From the NCBI GenBank assembly GCA_963850915.1, contig CAWKND010000010.1, positions 868,001-932,000 on the forward strand: a DNA stretch of 64,000 bases, read 5' to 3'. Within the stretch, counting starts at the first letter, position 1; each line of letters starts with the position of its first letter. This document shows positions 53,041-61,428 of the stretch, one piece after another. The position numbers and the translations under genes are program-made. The stretch is from CAVTWH01 sp963850915. GTDB lineage: Bacteria > Actinomycetota > Actinomycetes > Mycobacteriales > Micromonosporaceae. A model generated the notes under the pieces. That model was not told where the DNA came from. It saw only the letters and a list, made by a program, of their open reading frames with translations, and searched no databases.

Positions 53041-54207
53041 GTGATGATCGAAGACGCGGGGCGCGGTCTGGGAAACTGGGTTCCGGGCGCGGGAGCGGTC
53101 AGCCGCGATCAAATGAGTGGCAACCCCACCGCTCGTCCGGCCGCTGAGCCGGTCGAGCCACACACTGGTACCGGCTTCGCGGTTGGCCCGACAGTGGCGA
53201 TGCCGGCGGTACCCGAGCCGCGTGCCGTTGCCGAGCAGGCGGGTAGCGAGTCCCACCCGACCCGGGTACCCCCGGCGCCGCGTCCGTACCCACCGGCCGG
53301 GTACACCGAGCCGGCGGCCAATGTTTCACGTGAAACCGACGACCCGCCGTTGGCCCAGGAGGCGGAGCGCGCAGTGAAGGTACTGAACCCAGGTGGCGAG
53401 ATCACCATGCCCCGACCGTCGCGTCGACGGGTGATGTGTGTGGCGAACCAGAAGGGTGGCGTCGGCAAGACGACCACTGCCGTCAACATCGCGGTGGCGT
53501 TGGCCCTGCACGGGCAGCGGGTACTCGTCATCGACCTCGACCCGCAGGGCAACGCCTCCACGGGACTCAACGTGCCGCACCACGCGGGCGTACCCGACGT
53601 CTACGACTGCCTCATCGACGGTACTGCCCTCACCGACGTCACCCAGGCGGTCGACGGCATCCCGAACCTCTCCTGCGTACCCGCGACCATCGACCTCGCC
53701 GGTGCCGAGATCGAACTGGTCTCGGTGGTGGCTCGCGAGTCCCGGCTCGCGCGGGCGATCCAGGCCTCCCCCGTCGACTACGACTACATCTTCATCGACT
53801 GCCCCCCGTCGCTCGGGCTGCTGACGGTGAACGCACTCGTGGCCGCCCAGGAGGTACTCATCCCGATCCAGTGCGAGTACTACGCGTTGGAGGGCGTACA
53901 GGCGCTCACCAGCAACATCGCGCTCGTCAAGGCACACCTCAACCCGCAGCTCGACATCAGCACCGTCCTGCTCACCATGTACGACCGCCGCACCCGCCTC
54001 GCCGACCTGGTCGAGCAGGACGTGCGTGCGCACTTCGGTGACAAGGTGCTCCGCTCGGTCATCCCGCGCAACGTCCGGGTCTCCGAGGCGCCGAGCTACA
54101 GCCAGTCGGTGATGACGTACGACCCCGGCTCCCGGGGGGCGATCAGTTACTTCGAGGCCGCGCAGGAGATCGCTGAGCGCGGCGTACATGTGGGGGGCGC
54201 GGTATGA
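53041..54207 (+). CDS. parA: chromosome partitioning ATPase ParA
   Basis: 388-residue ParA. Deviant Walker A CVANQKGGVGKTTTAVN (about residues 132-148), Walker A' / B text LVIDLDPQGNAS and YIFIDCPPSLGLL, and IPIQCEYYALEGVQ. An N-terminal extension of about 130 residues, Pro/Ala-rich and probably disordered, precedes the ATPase. A parS site (53322-53337) is embedded in the sequence coding this extension. GTG 53041 or ATG 53044 may start it; AGGG is upstream. ATGA overlap with parB. Confidence 0.95.
   Translation: MMIEDAGRGLGNWVPGAGAVSRDQMSGNPTARPAAEPVEPHTGTGFAVGPTVAMPAVPEPRAVAEQAGSESHPTRVPPAPRPYPPAGYTEPAANVSRETDDPPLAQEAERAVKVLNPGGEITMPRPSRRRVMCVANQKGGVGKTTTAVNIAVALALHGQRVLVIDLDPQGNASTGLNVPHHAGVPDVYDCLIDGTALTDVTQAVDGIPNLSCVPATIDLAGAEIELVSVVARESRLARAIQASPVDYDYIFIDCPPSLGLLTVNALVAAQEVLIPIQCEYYALEGVQALTSNIALVKAHLNPQLDISTVLLTMYDRRTRLADLVEQDVRAHFGDKVLRSVIPRNVRVSEAPSYSQSVMTYDPGSRGAISYFEAAQEIAERGVHVGGAV
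53322..53337 (+). promoter_or_regulatory. parS site within parA
   Basis: TGTTTCACGTGAAACC matches the consensus at 15 of 16 positions. It is translated as Val-Ser-Arg-Glu-Thr in the disordered N-terminal part of ParA. Confidence 0.9.
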
Positions 54208-55217
54208 CCGGCAAGGCGCGTGGTGGACTCGGTCGGGGGCTCGGTGCCCTGATCCCGACCGGGCCGGCGGCTCCGCCTGCCCAGCCCAGTTCGGCACCGG
54301 CTCAGGGAGTGGCTGGTGGATTCGCGTCCGATGCGGGCTCCACGGGATCGGCTGCACCACGGAGCGCCGGGCCGGCCGAGACGGAGTTGTCGCCGGTACC
54401 CGGCGCGCGCTTCGCCGAGATCCCGGTCGGCGCGATCGTGCCCAACCCGAAGCAGCCGCGCTCCGTCTTCGACGAAGAGGCGCTCGACGAGCTGAAGGTG
54501 TCGATCGAAGAGGTCGGCTTCCTCCAGCCGATCGTCGTTCGCGAGCTGGGCCCGGACAAGTACGAACTCGTCATGGGCGAGCGTCGTTGGCGTGCTGCGC
54601 AGGCGATCGGGCGGGAGACCATCCCGGCGATCATCCGCGACACCCGGGACGACGCGATGCTCCGGGACGCGCTGCTGGAGAACATCCACCGAGCCAACCT
54701 CAACCCACTCGAAGAGGCGGCCGCGTACCAGCAGCTGCTCGACGAGTTCGGGGCCACCCACGATGAACTGGCCCGGCGCATCGGGCGCAGCCGGCCGCAG
54801 ATCTCCAACACCATCCGGCTACTGAACCTGCCGGCGCGGGTACAGAACCGGGTCGCCGCAGGGGTGCTCTCGGCCGGTCACGCCCGCGCGCTGCTCGGCC
54901 TGGACGACAGTAACGGCCAGGAGCAGCTCGCGACCCGGATCATCGCGGAGGGCCTGTCGGTACGCGCAACCGAGGAGCTGGTCGCTCTCTCGGTCTCGGA
55001 CGGGACAGCCGCCAAGTCGGCGGCTCAGAAGCGCCGAGCGAAGCCACACGCGCCCGCACTCAGCGACCTCGCCGATCGGCTGTCCGACCGCTTCGACACG
55101 CGAGTGAAGGTCGACATTGGCCGGAGCAAGGGGCGCATCACCATCGAGTTCGCGACCGTTGACGACTTGGAGCGCATCGTCGGCATCATCGGCATGGACA
55201 AGAACGCGGAGTCGTAG
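54204..55217 (+). CDS. parB: chromosome partitioning protein ParB
   Basis: 337-residue ParB. N-terminal GRGLGALIP (ParA-stimulating region), CTPase/ParB_N core IVPNPKQPRSVFDEEALDEL, VMGERRWRAAQAIG and ENIHRANLNPLEEA (CTP-binding box), HTH RIGRSRPQISNTIRLLNLP, and a C-terminal dimer domain KGRITIEFATVDDLERIV. Binds parS and slides as a CTP-gated clamp. ATG 54204 overlaps parA. Confidence 0.96.
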   Translation: MTGKARGGLGRGLGALIPTGPAAPPAQPSSAPAQGVAGGFASDAGSTGSAAPRSAGPAETELSPVPGARFAEIPVGAIVPNPKQPRSVFDEEALDELKVSIEEVGFLQPIVVRELGPDKYELVMGERRWRAAQAIGRETIPAIIRDTRDDAMLRDALLENIHRANLNPLEEAAAYQQLLDEFGATHDELARRIGRSRPQISNTIRLLNLPARVQNRVAAGVLSAGHARALLGLDDSNGQEQLATRIIAEGLSVRATEELVALSVSDGTAAKSAAQKRRAKPHAPALSDLADRLSDRFDTRVKVDIGRSKGRITIEFATVDDLERIVGIIGMDKNAES

Positions 55218-55237
55218 CTGGCATCTGTCGTGCCTGC

Positions 55238-55270
55238 GAGGCGGTACCCGGATCACTCGGGTGCCGCCTC
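55238..55270 (+). terminator. hairpin after parAB
   Basis: 13-nt arms (GAGGCGGTACCCG / CGGGTGCCGCCTC) with one mismatch that is a wobble in RNA, and a 7-nt loop, 21 nt past the parB stop. Confidence 0.7.
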
Positions 55271-55779
55271 CTTCGTTACCCGGTACTTCGTTACTCGGTG
55301 CTCCCAGTTCGCGCGTGCGGTCTGTGCGGCGAAGTCGGTGATGGCGGGTGCGGCTCGAGGTGGTCGACGGGCCGGCCCGAGTGGCCGGCCCACCGTCGGG
55401 CGCGGCCGAGGTCAAATCTGCCGATCCAGACCCGCCCCGGGTACGGCCTGGGCCAGGTCAGGCATGTGCCAGCGACGAGCTGCGGCGTACTCGTAGCCGG
55501 TCGGTTCACCTGCTCCCATTCGTCGCGCCGACACGCCGTTGCGCCGATGCGAGGGATCGTCGGAGCTGGTCCGGTCGCGTGGCGAGGGCAGGCCTTGGTG
55601 GTCGGGCCGAGTCGAGCAGCTGTGCCGGCCAGGCGGGCTCAGCCGATCTCGCCGCGCACCAGCGCGCGCGGAGCGTCCCGCCGCTATACCGCGCTGCGCC
55701 GTGCCGTGCACGCGTCGCGCCGGGCCGGACTGCGCTGCGCTGCGCCGTGCTGCGCTGCGCCGTGCACGCGCCGCGCCGG

Positions 55780-56060
55780 GCTGGGGGGCGCCGGGCTGAG
55801 GCGCGCCGGGCTGAGGCGCGACGGGCCGGACCGCGCCGGGCCGCACCGCGACGGGCTAGGGCGCGACGGGCCGGACCGCGACGGGCTTGGGCGCGACGGG
55901 CCGGACCGCGCTGGCCGCCGGACCGCGCTGGCCGCCGGACCGCGACGGACCGCGCTGGGCTGGGCCGGACTGCGCTGGGACTGGGCTGGACCCGCCCTGG
56001 GCTGGACCGCGCTGGGTCGTGCCGGGCTGGCCGGACCGCTGGGCTGGGGCGGGCGCCGGA
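55780..56060. repeat. irregular GC-rich minisatellite
   Basis: Built from variants of GCGACGGGCCGGACCGCG and CTGGGCTGGACCG. A 30-bp unit at 55861-55890 restarts at 55891, and two exact 17-bp copies occur at 55904-55920 and 55921-55937. Confidence 0.75.
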
Positions 56061-56280
56061 CCGGGCCGGCCAACTATCAGGGCATGCGCTCGACGGGCTA
56101 CTTACTGAGCGGCAGAGCTCGCGCTGGCCAGTGGGTCACGTTTGTCACGTAGCCAATCGCCGAGACCATCCGGGTGGTGAACAACCCCCGAATGCGGATC
56201 AGCGGAGGCGTAGCTGATTGGCCGCACACCAGACCGCAATGGTGAAACAGCGGACCAGGCCGTTCGAGAGTTCCATCTTC

Positions 56281-56357
56281 GGAGCCGGGAGCCGGGAGCC
56301 GGGAGCCGGGAGCCGGGAGCCGGGAGCCGGGAGCCGGGAGCCGGGAGCCGGGAGCGG
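56281..56357. repeat. heptamer microsatellite (GGAGCCG)
   Basis: Ten perfect 7-bp copies (56281-56350) and an eleventh with one change. A strongly variable-number-type locus. Confidence 0.95.
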
Positions 56358-56500
56358 CCCGCAACCGCGCACCCGTGAGCACGCGAACCCGCGGCCCGGA
56401 CCCGCGAACCCGCGGCCCATCACCGCGAACCCGTGAGACCGCGAGCCCGCGCGCCAGCCCGCCAGTTGGCGAGGCCGCGCGCCCGTGAGCCCATGCGTCC

Positions 56501-56564
56501 GCGACCCCGCGACCCCGCGAGCCCGCGAGCCCGCGAGCCCGCGAGCCCGCGAGCCCGCGAGCAA
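56501..56564. repeat. octamer array (GCGAGCCC)
   Basis: Two GCGACCCC units, five exact GCGAGCCC units and a partial one. Looser copies extend back to about 56370. Confidence 0.9.
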
Positions 56565-56869
56565 ACTGGACGAGGGACGGCATAGGTCGGCCCGGTCTGG
56601 CCTGGGCGGAGCGATCGCGATGGGGCCGGTGTTTCTCGACCCGATCCGCCTGCGGGATGCGCCCGAAGCACACCGATGGAACTAGGCCGGACCCGCATGC
56701 AGCGGCGGATCGCTGAGCCCGGTGCCGACGCCGGGTGCAGGCAAGGGGCCCAGCGGCTGACAGTCGCGTCCCACTCGGGACGCAGGTCCTGGACAAGTGC
56801 ACCTCGCACCTACTACCCAGCCGGATCGAGTCCAAGGGTGACCAGTCCACGCCACCAGCCCGCCAATAG

Positions 56870-56891
56870 ATATCCACAGGAGTTATCCACA
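56870..56891 (+). promoter_or_regulatory. DnaA-box-like pair next to parS
   Basis: ATATCCACA (56870-56878) and TTATCCACA (56883-56891) lie in the same orientation 9 nt before the parS. An inverted TTTTCCACA is near 57029-57037. Confidence 0.6.
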
Positions 56892-56899
56892 GGCTCGCT

Positions 56900-56915
56900 T
56901 GTTTCACGTGAAACC
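56900..56915 (+). promoter_or_regulatory. parS site
   Basis: TGTTTCACGTGAAACC, identical to the copy inside parA. Intergenic, 3.6 kb from that copy. Confidence 0.9.
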
Positions 56916-57112
56916 AAACACCCCGACGAAGCCCGTTGAGGACCTGTACACGGCGCCCAACAGCGGGAATGCGGCCAACAACGCGAGTGACGGTACAGAT
57001 TGGACGGAGGTACCTGGCGACTCAGCCTGTGGAAAACTCTCCCAGCTGACCCCTCCAGGGGAGCGTCAACAGCACTGGCCGGCAGCAGGCGACAAGCCAG
57101 GGGCGGCTCGGC

Positions 57113-57118
57113 TACTGT
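57113..57118 (+). promoter_or_regulatory. -10 box (TACTGT) of the HIT-like gene, leaderless
   Basis: Ends 6 nt before the GTG at 57125; no Shine-Dalgarno is visible. Confidence 0.55.
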
Positions 57119-57124
57119 TCCCTG

Positions 57125-57991
57125 GTGGCTGAGACCCCTGCAAATCTCCCCGACTTCGTCAACTGGCCGAGCTTCCCGTTCACCGGCGACATGCGCGTCA
57201 AGCCGCTGCTCCCCCGGGCCTCGAAGGAGCCGCCGAGGCAAGGCGAGACCGAGGGCTCTTGCCACGCATGTGCGGCGCCGGACGAGGCGTACATCTGGGT
57301 GAGTGAGCGCTGGCGGGTACGAGCCATGGAGCGCCCAACCGGCCTGCCGATGGTACTTATCCTGGAGTCGCGTTCCCACCTCGACCTCGGCGACCTACCG
57401 AACCTGCTCGCCGCTGAGCTGGGTGTGATGACGGTACGGCTGGAGCGGGCGATTCGTTCGCTGGACGGAGTCGCACGAGTACACGTGAACCGTTGGGGTG
57501 ACGGTTCGGCGCACCTGCACCTGTGGTTCCTCGCGCGCCCGTTCGGGTACCTGCAGCTGCGGGGTTCGTTCCTGTCTCTGTGGGACGACATCCTCCCGCC
57601 GATCGCCGAGGAGACGTGGCGCGAGAACCTCGCAATGATCGCAGCGTGGCTCGCGGAGTTCGGTGGCCGTCCCCTCGCTGAGCCGCCGCGCATCGACTGG
57701 CAGGCCCCCGCGTCTGTCGCCGCGGTACAGGCGGCGCAGAGCCGGATGGATGACCTCGAAGCGGAGGCAGAGGCAGCCGAGGCCGCTAGTGCGGCCAGTG
57801 CCGAGCGACCAACTCCACCCCAGGCCGGCGTGGGCGGTATGAACGGACGCCCCACGGACGCGCCGGACGCGGGCGGGACGGTGGCCAAGCCGGACAGTAG
57901 ACCAGCGACCCAGCCGGCTGTAGTTCCGGCGCAGCCTGCCAACGCCGGCGGCGCCGCAGTGGCGAGCCCGGATCCAGGAACTGCGGTCTGA
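57125..57991 (+). CDS. HIT-like domain protein of the par region
   Basis: 288 residues. The middle part ILESRSHLDLGDLPNLLAAELGVMTVRLERAIRSL, then RVHVNRWGDGSAHLHLWFLARPFGYLQL, has the order and His-x-His-x pattern of the HIT superfamily (nucleotide hydrolases and transferases). A CHAC Cys pair near residue 45 may bind metal, as in some HIT proteins. The C-terminal 80 residues are Ala/Glu/Pro-rich and likely disordered. Assignment rests on pattern only; catalytic activity is not shown. Stands alone, with a leaderless promoter and a 22-bp terminator. Confidence 0.65.
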   Translation: MAETPANLPDFVNWPSFPFTGDMRVKPLLPRASKEPPRQGETEGSCHACAAPDEAYIWVSERWRVRAMERPTGLPMVLILESRSHLDLGDLPNLLAAELGVMTVRLERAIRSLDGVARVHVNRWGDGSAHLHLWFLARPFGYLQLRGSFLSLWDDILPPIAEETWRENLAMIAAWLAEFGGRPLAEPPRIDWQAPASVAAVQAAQSRMDDLEAEAEAAEAASAASAERPTPPQAGVGGMNGRPTDAPDAGGTVAKPDSRPATQPAVVPAQPANAGGAAVASPDPGTAV

Positions 57992-58013
57992 TTCGCGAAT
58001 ATCGAGCTGTGAC

Positions 58014-58064
58014 GTGTCCACTGAGAGCCGGGTCGGCATCAACGACCCGGCTCTCAGTGGACAC
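58014..58064. terminator. perfect 22-bp hairpin between convergent genes
   Basis: Two 22-nt arms with no mismatch around a 7-nt loop (58036-58042), between the HIT-like gene and the convergent ligase gene. The longest perfect inverted repeat I found in the window. Confidence 0.85.
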
Positions 58065-58241
58065 CAGGCCAAGTGTGGAACCCACAGAGGCGGCCTATCG
58101 ACTCGTCCAGACGCGGGTGACAAACCCCGGTATCGGGTCGCGCACCTGGGCGTCCGCAAGGGCGGAAGCAGCGATAAGCGGATCAGCGAGGACGGGCTTA
58201 CCCAAGCCCGGCGGCAACAGCCAGCGAGCGGCTGCGGAGGC

Positions 58242-59204
58242 TCAGTTGCGGGCAGCCGCGCGGGCGACCAGGTTGGCCAGCAGCTTGCCGAAGTCCAGGC
58301 CGGCTGCGTTGACTGCCATTGGTAGCAGCGAAGTCTCGGTCATGCCGGGCGCCACGTTCACTTCGAGTACGTGCGGGTCACCGGCGGGGTCCACGATCAG
58401 GTCCACCCGGGACAGGTCCCGCAGGCCGAGGGCTGCGTGCGCGGCCAGTGCCACGTCGGCCACCCGGTCGGCGACCGGAGCGTCGAGCCGGGCGGGTACA
58501 TGCCAGGTGGTGAGGCCGGCGGTGTACCGGGCGGCGTAGTCGTACACCCCGTTGCGCGGCACGATCTCGACAGCCGGGAGTGCGACCGGGCCGTCTCCCT
58601 GGTCGACCACGGTCACCGCGATGTCGGTACCCGCGACGTACCGCTCGACCAGTGCTGTCTGGTCGTACGCGAAGCAGCCGACCATGGCGGCCGGGAGTGC
58701 CGTGAGGTCGCGTACCACCGAGGCACCCAGCCCCGACCCGCCGTGTGCCGGCTTCACCATCAGCGGCAGCCCGAGGCGCTCGACGATCCGGTCGAGTACC
58801 GCCACAGCACCCAGCTCCGAGAACCGGTCGTGCGGCAGCGCGACCCAGTCGGGGGTGGGGATGCCGACCTCGCGCAGCACGGCCTTGGCGGACGGCTTGT
58901 CCCAGGCGACGCGGGCGGACTGGGCGTCACAGCCAACGTAGGGCACGCCGCACAGGTCGAGTACCCCGCGCAGCGACCCGTCCTCGCCGGTCGCCCCGTG
59001 CAGCGCGATGATCACGGCGTCCGGTCGCTCGCTGACGAGCGCGGGCAGCAGGGTCACATCGACGTCCCGCTGCACTGCCTCGATGCCGACCGCCCGGAGC
59101 GCGTCGAGTACCCGCCGGCCGGAGCGCAGCGAAACGTCGCGTTCGTGGGAAAGGCCGCCGGCGAGGACGAGGATGTGCGGTTCGTGCGCCATACCGAAGA
59201 TCAT
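58242..59204 (-). CDS. D-alanine--D-alanine ligase family ATP-grasp enzyme
   Basis: 320-residue ATP-grasp ligase. N-terminal VLAGGLSHERDVSLRSG, HGATGEDGSLRG, the loop MVKPAHGGSGLGASVV, and the C-terminal LSRVDLIVDPAGDPHVLEVNVAPGMTETSLLP (metal ligands Asp, Glu, Asn; last part around residues 265-295). It would join D-Ala to D-Ala or a related amino acid for peptidoglycan or a secondary product. A second Ddl elsewhere in the genome is possible. ATG 59204 overlaps the stop of the aminotransferase (ATGA), which favours this start over ATG 59192. Confidence 0.9.
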   Translation of the reverse strand: MIFGMAHEPHILVLAGGLSHERDVSLRSGRRVLDALRAVGIEAVQRDVDVTLLPALVSERPDAVIIALHGATGEDGSLRGVLDLCGVPYVGCDAQSARVAWDKPSAKAVLREVGIPTPDWVALPHDRFSELGAVAVLDRIVERLGLPLMVKPAHGGSGLGASVVRDLTALPAAMVGCFAYDQTALVERYVAGTDIAVTVVDQGDGPVALPAVEIVPRNGVYDYAARYTAGLTTWHVPARLDAPVADRVADVALAAHAALGLRDLSRVDLIVDPAGDPHVLEVNVAPGMTETSLLPMAVNAAGLDFGKLLANLVARAAARN

Positions 59205-60547
59205 CCCAGACCGGGATCGGGAGTGTCCCCGGCGGTGGCGCCGAAGGCGGCGGCCGAGGTCCAGGAGACTCCCCGGGGAGCGGCGGGCTGGCCGGAGGTA
59301 CCGAAGACGGCGCGGATCGCCAGCTCCTGCTCGATCACGCCGGCGAGGCGGCGTACTCCCTCGCGGATGCGCTCCGGCGGTGGGAAGCAGTACGAGAGCC
59401 GCATGTACTCCCCGCCCGAACCGTCAGCGTAGAAGCCGGTACCGGGCACGTAGGCCACCCGAGCGGTGATCGCCCGGGGCAGCATCTCCTTCGAGTGCAG
59501 CCCTTCCGGCAGGGTGAGCCACACGTAGAAGCCGCCCGCGGGGTGGGTCCAGCGGGTACCGGCGGGCATCATGTCCCGCAGCCCGTCCAGCAGGGCGTCG
59601 CGGCGCTCCCGGTACAGCTCGCGGAAGTTCTTGATCTGTTCCTTCCACGGCATCGTGGCGAAGTAGGTGGCCACGGCCGACTGGGCGTACATGCTGGGGC
59701 AGAGGATCTGCGCTTCGGAGGCGATGACCAGCTTCTCGCGTACCGCGTGCGGGGCAAGTACCCAGCCGACCCGAAGGCCAGGCGCGAAGGTCTTCGAGAA
59801 CGTGCTGACGTAGAGGACGGCGTCCTTGTCCCGGGCGCGCAGCGCGCGCAGCGGCTCGCCGTCGAAGCCGAGCAGGCCGTAGGGGTCGTCCTCGATCACC
59901 AGCAGCCCGGCGCGCTGGCAGATCTCGAGGATCTGGTCACGACGGGACTCCACCAGCGTGACGCCGCCAGGGTTGTGGTAATTGGGCACGGTATAGAGAA
60001 ACTTGGCGCGCTTGCCCGCTTTAGCGACGGTTTCCAGCGCCTCGGCGAGAGCTGCCGGAATCAGCCCCTCGTCGTCCATGGGTACGTGCACCACATCGGC
60101 CTGCGCCGCCTGGAACACGCCCAGCGCGCCGACGTAGCTCGGTCCTTCGGCGAGCACCACGTCGCCGGGGTCGAGGAACACCCGGGATACCAGATCGAGT
60201 GCCTGCTGCCCGCCGACCGTCACCACCACGTCGTCCGGCGACGCGCCGCTGGAGGCATCAATGCCGGACAGCGACATCACCTCGCAGATGCGCTCGCGCA
60301 GGGTGATGTCGCCCTGGCCGAGGCCGTACTGGAGGGTGGTCGCGCCGTGCACGCTGCCCAGCTGGCCGAGCATCTCGCCGACCGCGTCCAGCGGCAGCGC
60401 CGAGACGAACGGGGCGCCGCCAGCCAACGAGACGACCTCGGGGCGGCTGGTCACTGCGAAGAGAGCTCGGATCTCCGACGCTGCCATGCCGTGGACGCGC
60501 TGGGCGTACCGGTCGGTGTAGTCGTCAAGCGTCGTTCCGGAGCCCAT
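59201..60547 (-). CDS. PLP-dependent class I/II aminotransferase
   Basis: 448-residue fold-type I aminotransferase of the LysN/MocR-like group without a DNA-binding domain. VSLAGGAPFVSALPLDAV, LQYGLGQGDITLRERI, TVPNYHNPGG, EDDPYG, and the PLP Lys in YVSTFSKTFAPGLRVGW. ATG 60547 is preceded by AGAGG; the open frame extends upstream without a better start. Translationally coupled to the ligase downstream, so it may supply an amino acid or keto acid for the same product; the substrate is unknown. Confidence 0.9.
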   Translation of the reverse strand: MGSGTTLDDYTDRYAQRVHGMAASEIRALFAVTSRPEVVSLAGGAPFVSALPLDAVGEMLGQLGSVHGATTLQYGLGQGDITLRERICEVMSLSGIDASSGASPDDVVVTVGGQQALDLVSRVFLDPGDVVLAEGPSYVGALGVFQAAQADVVHVPMDDEGLIPAALAEALETVAKAGKRAKFLYTVPNYHNPGGVTLVESRRDQILEICQRAGLLVIEDDPYGLLGFDGEPLRALRARDKDAVLYVSTFSKTFAPGLRVGWVLAPHAVREKLVIASEAQILCPSMYAQSAVATYFATMPWKEQIKNFRELYRERRDALLDGLRDMMPAGTRWTHPAGGFYVWLTLPEGLHSKEMLPRAITARVAYVPGTGFYADGSGGEYMRLSYCFPPPERIREGVRRLAGVIEQELAIRAVFGTSGQPAAPRGVSWTSAAAFGATAGDTPDPGLG

Positions 60548-60711
60548 AGTGGCGTCCTCTCGCGGGCGATCGGGCAGTCGCCACGGGCGCGTCGCAGGGC
60601 CGGCGGCGTTGGTCGATCGTACTCTCCGGTCCACCTCCCGCCGCAGTCAATTCCCGGCTAGGATCGCTTGTTGGGACTGCGGGCGCCGACGGCTGTGAGA
60701 GGGAAAGCGCC

Positions 60712-61392
60712 ATGTCGCGACGTCTGGTCAATCTGACCCTGGACACGCTGGAAGACCTGCCGAGGCCATGCCGGCAGTGCGTCTACTGGGAACTCGACCC
60801 GGTGGCGGCGCAGCGCGCCTGTGAAGCCGGCGACCCGGGGCTGGAGAAAGAGGCCTGGGTATCGCAGACCCTGCTCGAGTGGGGCTCCTGCGGCAAGCTC
60901 GTCTACGTCGACGGATTGCCGGCCGGCTACGTGATGTTCGCGCCGCCAGCGTACGTACCCCGGTCGATGGCCTTCCCGACCTCGCCGGTCTCCCCCGATG
61001 CCGCGCTGCTGATGACCTCGCAGGTGGTCTCCGCATTCGCCGGCGGCGGACTCGGCCGGATGCTGGTCCAGGGGGTCGCCCGCGACCTCACCAAGCGCGG
61101 GGTCAAGGCGATCGAGGCGTTCGGCGACGCGAAGTACGGCGAACCCGACGAGAACGCACCCGGCCGGTGCCTGGCGCCCGCGGATTTCTTCCTCTCCGTC
61201 GGCTTCAAAACCGTCAGACCCCATCCGCGGTACCCCCGGCTGCGCCTCGAGCTGCGCACCGCGCTGTCCTGGAAGTCCGATGTGGAGTACGCGCTGGAGA
61301 AGCTGCTCGGCTCGATGAGCCCGGAGTCGCTGCTGCGCCCGGTACGCCCGGCCACCCGCTCCGGTACCCCCATCGGCAACACCAACGGCTGA
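60712..61392 (+). CDS. GNAT-fold acetyltransferase of the par/trx region
   Basis: 226-residue protein. The acetyl-CoA-binding part is AFAGGGLGRMLVQGVARDLTKRGVKAIEAFG; N-terminal PCRQCVYWELDP has a conserved Cys pair. Similar proteins lie between parB and trxA in many actinobacteria; no substrate is known. ATG 60712 with GAGGG. Divergent from the aminotransferase and convergent with cwlM. Confidence 0.85.
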   Translation: MSRRLVNLTLDTLEDLPRPCRQCVYWELDPVAAQRACEAGDPGLEKEAWVSQTLLEWGSCGKLVYVDGLPAGYVMFAPPAYVPRSMAFPTSPVSPDAALLMTSQVVSAFAGGGLGRMLVQGVARDLTKRGVKAIEAFGDAKYGEPDENAPGRCLAPADFFLSVGFKTVRPHPRYPRLRLELRTALSWKSDVEYALEKLLGSMSPESLLRPVRPATRSGTPIGNTNG

Positions 61393-61428
61393 GCCGCCGG
61401 CGCCCGGGAAAGCTGTCCAGCGACCGAA

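Larger units (their letters stand above)
55271..57124. other. 1.85-kb repeat-rich non-coding region between parB and the HIT-like gene
   Basis: Open frames exist on both strands but encode only low-complexity Arg/Ala/Gly/Pro strings and have no start signals or family resemblance, so I call no gene. Contents in order: a short direct repeat TTCGTTAC (55273-55295), a GC-rich minisatellite (55780-56060), a perfect heptamer array, an octamer array, then DnaA-box-like sites and parS. Confidence 0.7.

Noticed and set aside
52715..53044. Open frame of 109 codons between rsmG and parA
   Set aside because: No start signal, biased composition and no recognisable domain; it fills a normal intergenic region.
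55348..56217. Plus-strand open frame of 289 codons across the minisatellite
   Set aside because: The protein is simple Arg/Ala/Gly repeats, three frames are open at once, and there is no ribosome binding site or -10 box at its start.
56281..56564. CRISPR array
   Set aside because: The 7- and 8-bp units are contiguous with no spacers, and no cas genes are present.
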